Source of the DNA: an uncultured Bacilli bacterium
GTDB lineage: Bacteria > Bacillota_I > Bacilli_A > RF39 > UBA660
Assembly: GCA_934098445.1 (NCBI GenBank)
Contig: CAKOOW010000025.1
Location: 1-16,349, forward strand
Direction: 5' to 3'
DNA length: 16,349 nucleotides
In this document: positions 12,621 to 16,349 of the stretch, one piece after another
Position numbering within the stretch: the first letter of the stretch is position 1
Layout: the number at the start of each line of letters is the position of its first letter
The notes under the pieces: generated by a model
What the model was told of the DNA's origin: nothing
The model's input: only the letters and a program-made list of their open reading frames with translations
Database searches by the model: none
Translations under genes and position numbers: made by a program

Positions 12621-14285
12621 ATGAATAATGAAAATAAAGATATAAAGGATATAAAAAGTCTCGAAGACAATAATAATCTAAAGAAAGAAGAAGAAGCCGC
12701 ATCAGAAGCGCCAGTTTCTAAAGAAAATATTCCACCAAAAGAAGTAAAAGATGTTCCTAAAGAGGAATTTAGCAATTCGCCAAAGAATTTAAACAAAGAT
12801 AATAAAGAGTTAGAAAATTCTAAAGAAGAAAAAGATATTAAGATGATTAAACCATCATTCTTAAAAAGTGATTTTCCCGGAAATATTGATAATCTTTTAG
12901 AGGATAGTAAAGATAATAAAGTAAACTGTACTTCTAAATATAAAGATACACCAAGCTTTAGTCTTAAAGAAATGTTAGTCATCATCACAATTACCGGTGT
13001 CATTTGTGCCTTTGCTGGTGGCGCTGTCATAAATCATAAATATAGTACGAAGAACGGCACTAGTTACACAACTCTTCTAAAAGATGAGAATTTAAAAGAA
13101 TTTTTAGATGTTTATGCGACTTTAAATGAAGATTACTATGCTAGTGTCGATAAGAAAAGCGCTATCGATGGAGCTATTGATGGTCTTATGAAAAATGCTT
13201 ATGATGATTATACTTCTTATCTTGATAAAGATGCCGCCTCTTCCTTAAATGACTCTCTTAACGGTACATACGAGGGAATAGGTATTAGTATTAGTAATAC
13301 TACTCCGGGATTAATCGTTAATGTCTATTTAGATTCGCCTGCTAAAAAGGCTGGCTTATTAGAAAATGATATTATAACTGCTATTAACTCTCAAGATATT
13401 TCTAGTCTTTCTAGTAGTGAAATTGCTAAACTAATTAAAGAAAGCCCAAGTAAAAAAGTTAATTTGACAGTCAAAAGAGGTGAAGAAACTTTCAATGTTG
13501 ATGTTAATATCGAAACTCTTTCCACTCCTGCTGTTGATTATAAAGTCTTAAGTAACGAAGAAAAGAAAGTTGGCTATTTAGCAATTACCACTTTTAGCAA
13601 TACTCTAGGTAGTCAAGTCAAAAGTGCTTTAGAAGAAATGGAGAGTATGGGAATTGAATCTTTGATTCTTGACTTACGTAATAATGGTGGTGGTCTTTTA
13701 AGTGCCGCTGTCGATGTTGCTAATCTCTTCCTAGAAAAAGGTAAGGTTATCTATGGTCTCGAAGGTAAGGATGGCCAAGATACTAAATTCTATTATGATA
13801 CTACTAATACTAAAAGAGAATATCCAATTGTTATTTTAATGAATGGTGCTACTGCCTCTGCCAGTGAAATCTTGGCTTCCGCTCTTATTGATTCTTATGG
13901 AGCTACTTCAGTTGGTACTACTAGCTATGGAAAAGGTAAAGTTCAACAAACTAAACGTTTGTCTGATGGTTCTCTCGTTAAATATACAACCTCTCGTTGG
14001 GTAACTCCTAATAATGAATGTATCGATACCTATGGTATCAGTCCACAGTATGGTATCGAATTAGACATTAAATACGATGAAGAAGAAAATATCATCGGTG
14101 TTACCGATAATCAGTTAGCTAAAGCTAGAAGTCTTTTAGGACTTCCTGAATATGATGAAACTAATCCTAGATATGAAGATACGGTAAGTAATCAGGAAAA
14201 TAACAATCTAGAAAATAAAGATAGTAATCAAGAGAATAATAATAATAATAGCTCTAATGATGAAAATAAAGTTCTTGGTGAATAG
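12621..14285 (+). CDS. Carboxyl-terminal processing protease, S41 family (CtpA/CtpB-like)
   Basis: A serine protease that trims or degrades proteins outside the membrane. Over 554 residues: a charged, probably disordered cytoplasmic N-terminus (1-115) rich in Glu, Lys and Asn; one membrane helix (about 117-138); a helical lead-in (155-212); a PDZ domain (about 215-298, GIGISISN and SPAKKAGLLENDIITAIN); and the S41 catalytic domain (about 310-480). The Ser-Lys-Gln set is visible: S413 in TASASEI, K438 in SYGKGKVQ and Q442, with the 25-residue Ser-Lys spacing of CtpB and Prc. The end (520-554) is an Asn/Glu-rich low-complexity tail. The cytoplasmic extension is unusual, since family members mostly begin with a short signal anchor. 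The gene is transcribed alone; its substrate is unknown. Confidence 0.93.
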   Translation: MNNENKDIKDIKSLEDNNNLKKEEEAASEAPVSKENIPPKEVKDVPKEEFSNSPKNLNKDNKELENSKEEKDIKMIKPSFLKSDFPGNIDNLLEDSKDNKVNCTSKYKDTPSFSLKEMLVIITITGVICAFAGGAVINHKYSTKNGTSYTTLLKDENLKEFLDVYATLNEDYYASVDKKSAIDGAIDGLMKNAYDDYTSYLDKDAASSLNDSLNGTYEGIGISISNTTPGLIVNVYLDSPAKKAGLLENDIITAINSQDISSLSSSEIAKLIKESPSKKVNLTVKRGEETFNVDVNIETLSTPAVDYKVLSNEEKKVGYLAITTFSNTLGSQVKSALEEMESMGIESLILDLRNNGGGLLSAAVDVANLFLEKGKVIYGLEGKDGQDTKFYYDTTNTKREYPIVILMNGATASASEILASALIDSYGATSVGTTSYGKGKVQQTKRLSDGSLVKYTTSRWVTPNNECIDTYGISPQYGIELDIKYDEEENIIGVTDNQLAKARSLLGLPEYDETNPRYEDTVSNQENNNLENKDSNQENNNNNSSNDENKVLGE

Positions 14286-14311
14286 GGTTTAGTTAAATCC
14301 TAAATTATAAA

Positions 14312-14354
14312 AAATTAAAAAATATTTCTGTAAATTAAAAAAATATTTCTGTAA
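14312..14354 (+). repeat. Tandem repeat of 22/23 nt
   Basis: Two adjoining copies, 14312-14333 and 14332-14354, share the core AAATTAAAAAATATTTCTG followed by TAA; the second has one more A. Confidence 0.8.
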
Positions 14355-14511
14355 CAGATTAAATAAAATAAGATAAGTAAATAAAGATAAAAGAAAATCT
14401 GAGAAAGAGAGAATAAATAAAAAAGTAATAAACAAAAAATTAGAAATAAAAAGGTAATTAACAAAAAGATGAAAAACATCTAAAATTTAACTATTCAACA
14501 AATTATTAAAT

Positions 14512-14545
14512 AAATAGCCATAGCATTATGACTATTTTTCTTAGT
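14512..14545 (+). terminator. Likely rho-independent terminator (of the S41 protease transcript)
   Basis: AAATAG (14512-14517) pairs with CTATTT (14532-14537) and, after one C-A mismatch, CATA (14519-14522) with TATG (14527-14530), with a GCAT loop. A T-run (14535-14539) and CTT follow. It is 230 nt beyond the protease stop, the first hairpin with a proper T-tail. Confidence 0.65.
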
Positions 14546-14588
14546 AAGCTTTTATCTTCTGATAATTATATAATCATATATAATTTGA

Positions 14589-14743
14589 TTAACCATTCTA
14601 TAGCCTTGTTAATCATTCCTTAAATTAAAAACTAAATCAAAAACTATTTTCTCAATCAAAAAATTAACTAAAAAAACATTTTCCCTAAAAATAAGTCAAT
14701 AATATGATTAGAAAATGTCAAATTATTAACCATTCCTAAAATT
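14589..14743 (+). repeat. Three dispersed copies of a TTAAYCATTCCT element
   Basis: TTAACCATTC at 14589-14598, TTAATCATTCCTTAAATT at 14609-14626 and TTAACCATTCCTAAAATT at 14726-14743. The last ends about 27 bp before the -10 of the DUF402 gene. Confidence 0.6.
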
Positions 14744-14770
14744 TCTTTTCTCCAATTAAAGCTTTTGCGT

Positions 14771-14776
14771 TATAAT
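14771..14776 (+). promoter_or_regulatory. -10 element of the DUF402 gene
   Basis: TATAAT at 14771-14776, with a weak -35 region. An in-frame TTG at 14765 lies just before it and cannot be the start of a protein made from this promoter. The predicted transcript begins near the GGAAAGAG ribosome site (14782-14789). Confidence 0.65.
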
Positions 14777-14797
14777 GGTCTGGAAAGAGAAAAAATT

Positions 14798-15346
14798 ATG
14801 AATGAAAAAAAATTAAGAAAAGGTCAACAGTTTTCCATTCACTGTTACAAACATGATGGCTCTCTTCACCGAACTTGGGATGAAGCAACTGTTCTTTTTG
14901 AAAATGATGAGATGCTGATCTGTGGCAATAATAAAACAATTGTCACCGAAAATGATGGTCATAGTCACCGCACTAATGAGCCGGCTATTCTTTTCTTTTA
15001 TAAAAAGCATTGGTTTAATGTTATTGGTCAGCTAAAACCGTATGGTCTGTTTTACTATTGTAATATAGCTAGTCCGTATCTTATCGATGGTAATATTATT
15101 AAATATATCGATTATGATTTAGATTTACGAGTATTTCCCGATGGTGGATATCGCATCTTAGATAATAATGAGTACAACTATCATCGCCGTCTTATGCATT
15201 ATCCTACTGCTATCGATAATATTATCAGAAAAGAATTATCTTATTTAATAGAGCTCAAAAAGAATATGCTTGGTCCTTTTGCTAAAGGTGAAGTATTGTA
15301 TTATCATCAAATTTATGAAGAAGTAAAAAATAGTTGTGATTATTAA
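14798..15346 (+). CDS. Nucleoside tri/diphosphatase, DUF402 (Ntdp-like)
   Basis: A 182-residue soluble cytoplasmic protein matching the Gram-positive DUF402 group typified by Bacillus YgaC and Staphylococcus Ntdp, which hydrolyses nucleoside tri- and diphosphates with divalent metal. Recognisable stretches in order are YKHDGSLHRTWDEATVLF (17-34), NEPAILFF (60-67), WFNVIGQL (72-79), YYCNIASP (86-93), IKYIDYDLDLRVFPDG (101-116; the acidic residues are the metal site), and HRRLMHYP (129-136), with a C-terminal helical tail. ATG 14798 is used because of the GGAAAGAG site (14782-14789). The gene stands alone with its own promoter; a very long hairpin follows the stop codon. The family is confident; substrate preference in this organism is not shown. 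Confidence 0.92.
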   Translation: MNEKKLRKGQQFSIHCYKHDGSLHRTWDEATVLFENDEMLICGNNKTIVTENDGHSHRTNEPAILFFYKKHWFNVIGQLKPYGLFYYCNIASPYLIDGNIIKYIDYDLDLRVFPDGGYRILDNNEYNYHRRLMHYPTAIDNIIRKELSYLIELKKNMLGPFAKGEVLYYHQIYEEVKNSCDY

Positions 15347-15363
15347 CCTCTATTATTGACTTC

Positions 15364-15408
15364 TTTTTTTCTTTTTCTTAAATTATTACGATTTAGGAAA
15401 AAGAAAAA
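15364..15408 (+). terminator. Long 18-bp hairpin after the DUF402 gene (possible terminator)
   Basis: 15366-15383 pairs with 15391-15408 over 18 bp with a single wobble and a 7-nt loop (TATTACG). The lower stem is pyrimidine-only on the left arm (T/C) and purine-only on the right. It starts 19 nt after the stop codon. A canonical T-tract after the stem is missing on both strands, so termination here is uncertain; it may protect the mRNA end. Confidence 0.6.
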
Positions 15409-15642
15409 TCTACTAGTAAAAGAAAGTTTTTGGATTGTTATTTAAGATAATTTAAGTATTTATTTTTTAAAATTTGTAGTTTTAATAGATTAAACATCTG
15501 AAATTTATCTATATATAATGGCGTTTACGTATTATCTTTCATTCTTTTAGATAAATTTAATTACTAATTTTTTCCGAAAAATATACCTTATTTATGTCAC
15601 TTTAATAATATATAATATAAGAACGTGCCTGCTTTTAAGCCC

Positions 15643-15676
15643 AAAACGCAAAAAAACGCCAAAAATCGCAAAAAAA
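15643..15676 (+). promoter_or_regulatory. Phased A-tracts upstream of rRNA promoter P1
   Basis: A-tracts at 15643-15646, 15650-15656, 15661-15665 and 15670-15676 have centres about 9-10 bp apart, separated by CGC-type triplets. Such phasing bends DNA, and the last tracts lie about 50 bp before the predicted P1 start, where an UP element binds the RNA polymerase alpha subunits. Confidence 0.6.
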
Positions 15677-15688
15677 TGAAATTTATGC

Positions 15689-15717
15689 TTGCTTTTTATT
15701 TGGCAATGGTATATACT
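15689..15717 (+). promoter_or_regulatory. Candidate rRNA promoter P1
   Basis: TTGCTT (15689-15694), 17 bp, TATACT (15712-15717). The -35 is only half matching, but spacing and -10 are good and A-tracts lie upstream. Confidence 0.55.
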
Positions 15718-15827
15718 GAAAAAGAACTGCGAAAGAAAAGGCTTAGTAGTTCGATATAGAGGGTTTTCAATTAAAGAAACAAACTTAATTAACTAAAAAA
15801 ATAAATTAAAAAAGTTAAAAAAAGTTG

Positions 15828-15856
15828 TTGACATTATGTTGAAGATTTGATATATT
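15828..15856 (+). promoter_or_regulatory. Strong rRNA promoter P2
   Basis: TTGACA (15828-15833), 17 bp, TATATT (15851-15856) with an extended TGA (15848-15850). Three A-tracts (15795-15801, 15808-15813, 15817-15823) lie immediately upstream as an UP-like element. This is the best promoter in the window. Confidence 0.92.
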
Positions 15857-15861
15857 ACTAA

Positions 15862-15905
15862 TGCGCAAACGAAAAGAGCGCAGAAATAAATGATCTTTGA
15901 AAACT
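15862..15905 (+). promoter_or_regulatory. rRNA leader hairpin and boxA antitermination site
   Basis: TGCGC (15862-15866) pairs with GCGCA (15878-15882) right at the expected transcript start. TGATCTTTGAAAACT (15891-15905) closely resembles the boxA of Bacillus rRNA leaders, where NusB/S10 bind for antitermination. Confidence 0.75.
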
Positions 15906-15947
15906 AAGTAAAAAAGTCAATTTGAGTAGCTTAGGATAAACTTGATT

Positions 15948-16349
<402 letters not shown>

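Larger units (their letters stand above)
14286..14764 (+). other. AT-rich non-coding stretch with small repeats
   Basis: About 480 nt between the protease and the DUF402 gene without a convincing gene on either strand. A weak hairpin without T-tract begins on the protease stop (14284-14301). A 22/23-nt tandem repeat lies at 14312-14354. From about 14355 to 14500 the plus strand is almost pure A/G/T, rich in A. AGATG/CATCT form a small hairpin at 14467-14481. A likely terminator is at 14512-14539. From 14589 on, a short element is repeated three times. The section looks like degenerate spacer DNA, but an untranslated RNA cannot be excluded. Confidence 0.6.
15409..15947 (+). other. rRNA operon upstream region
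   Basis: No gene is visible in this stretch. It holds a 10-bp perfect inverted repeat (15501-15510 with 15549-15558) around a TATAAT at 15514-15519, another isolated TATAAT at 15611-15616, phased A-tracts (15643-15676), two tandem promoters, a small leader hairpin and a boxA-like element. Confidence 0.7.

Noticed and set aside
12581..13030. Minus-strand open frame of 149 codons opposite the protease N-terminus
   Set aside because: It mirrors the low-complexity Glu/Lys-rich coding region (giving Ser/Leu/Phe runs), has no ribosome site or family signature, and lies over a clear plus-strand gene and its promoter.
14312..14743. CRISPR array or mobile element remnant
   Set aside because: Repeats are too short, too few and not evenly spaced; there are no terminal inverted repeats, target duplications or transposase fragments.
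14765..14797. In-frame TTG start for the DUF402 gene
   Set aside because: It precedes and reads through the TATAAT at 14771; ATG 14798 has a GGAAAGAG site.
1..15947. tRNA genes, riboswitches or T-box leaders
   Set aside because: No T-arm-like GGTTCGAATCC pattern or T-box signature was found, and most predicted leaders are too short to hold a riboswitch.

Overview
The window is strongly AT-rich, gene-dense DNA from a low-GC Gram-positive relative, most likely a Bacillota/Bacilli lineage close to the uncultured RF39/Mycoplasmatota-like gut groups. This is inferred from the gene families (CdaA/CdaR, Ntdp-type DUF402, DUF378, DUF308, SecG, LolA-like lipoprotein), the codon use and the 16S 5' part. 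TGA is a stop codon here (rnr ends in TGA), so this is not a Mycoplasma-type code. The envelope genes (S41 protease, penicillin-binding-like serine hydrolase, CdaA/CdaR) suggest a walled cell.

Layout. 1-250: the 3' end of tuf (EF-Tu) and its terminator. 251-1922: a membrane-anchored class A-like serine hydrolase and a DUF308 membrane protein, each with its own promoter. 2000-3674: enolase and secG, each with a good sigma-A promoter. 3690-8107: a probable five-gene operon (pseudopilin, rnr, smpB, DUF3048 membrane protein, small single-pass membrane protein) between one -10 element and one terminator; rnr and smpB overlap. 8160-10507: cdaA-cdaR, the c-di-AMP synthase and its regulator, with a dyad at the promoter and a shared bidirectional terminator; glmM, which usually follows, is absent. 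10506-10724 (minus): a DUF378 membrane protein, the only minus-strand gene. 10808-12580: a LolA-like lipoprotein and a membrane-anchored protein with a possible cysteine-free thioredoxin fold. 12596-14285: a CtpA-type S41 protease with a long charged cytoplasmic N-terminus. 14286-14764: AT-rich non-coding DNA with small repeats. 14771-15346: Ntdp-like DUF402 phosphatase. 15347-15947: rRNA leader with A-tracts, two tandem promoters and boxA. 15948-16349: the first ~400 nt of 16S rRNA, cut off by the window end.

How it works together. Most of the content is housekeeping: translation (tuf, 16S), glycolysis (eno), secretion (secG), RNA decay and ribosome rescue (rnr, smpB), second messenger (cdaA/cdaR) and envelope maintenance. 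I found no phage, IS, CRISPR, toxin-antitoxin or defence system, and no strong candidate for a wholly new system. The most notable things are the very short predicted 5' UTRs, terminator tails placed where -35 elements should be, a candidate operator at cdaA, a DGG variant of the diadenylate cyclase DGA motif, a lone pseudopilin heading the rnr-smpB operon, and a 16S base change in a universal primer site.
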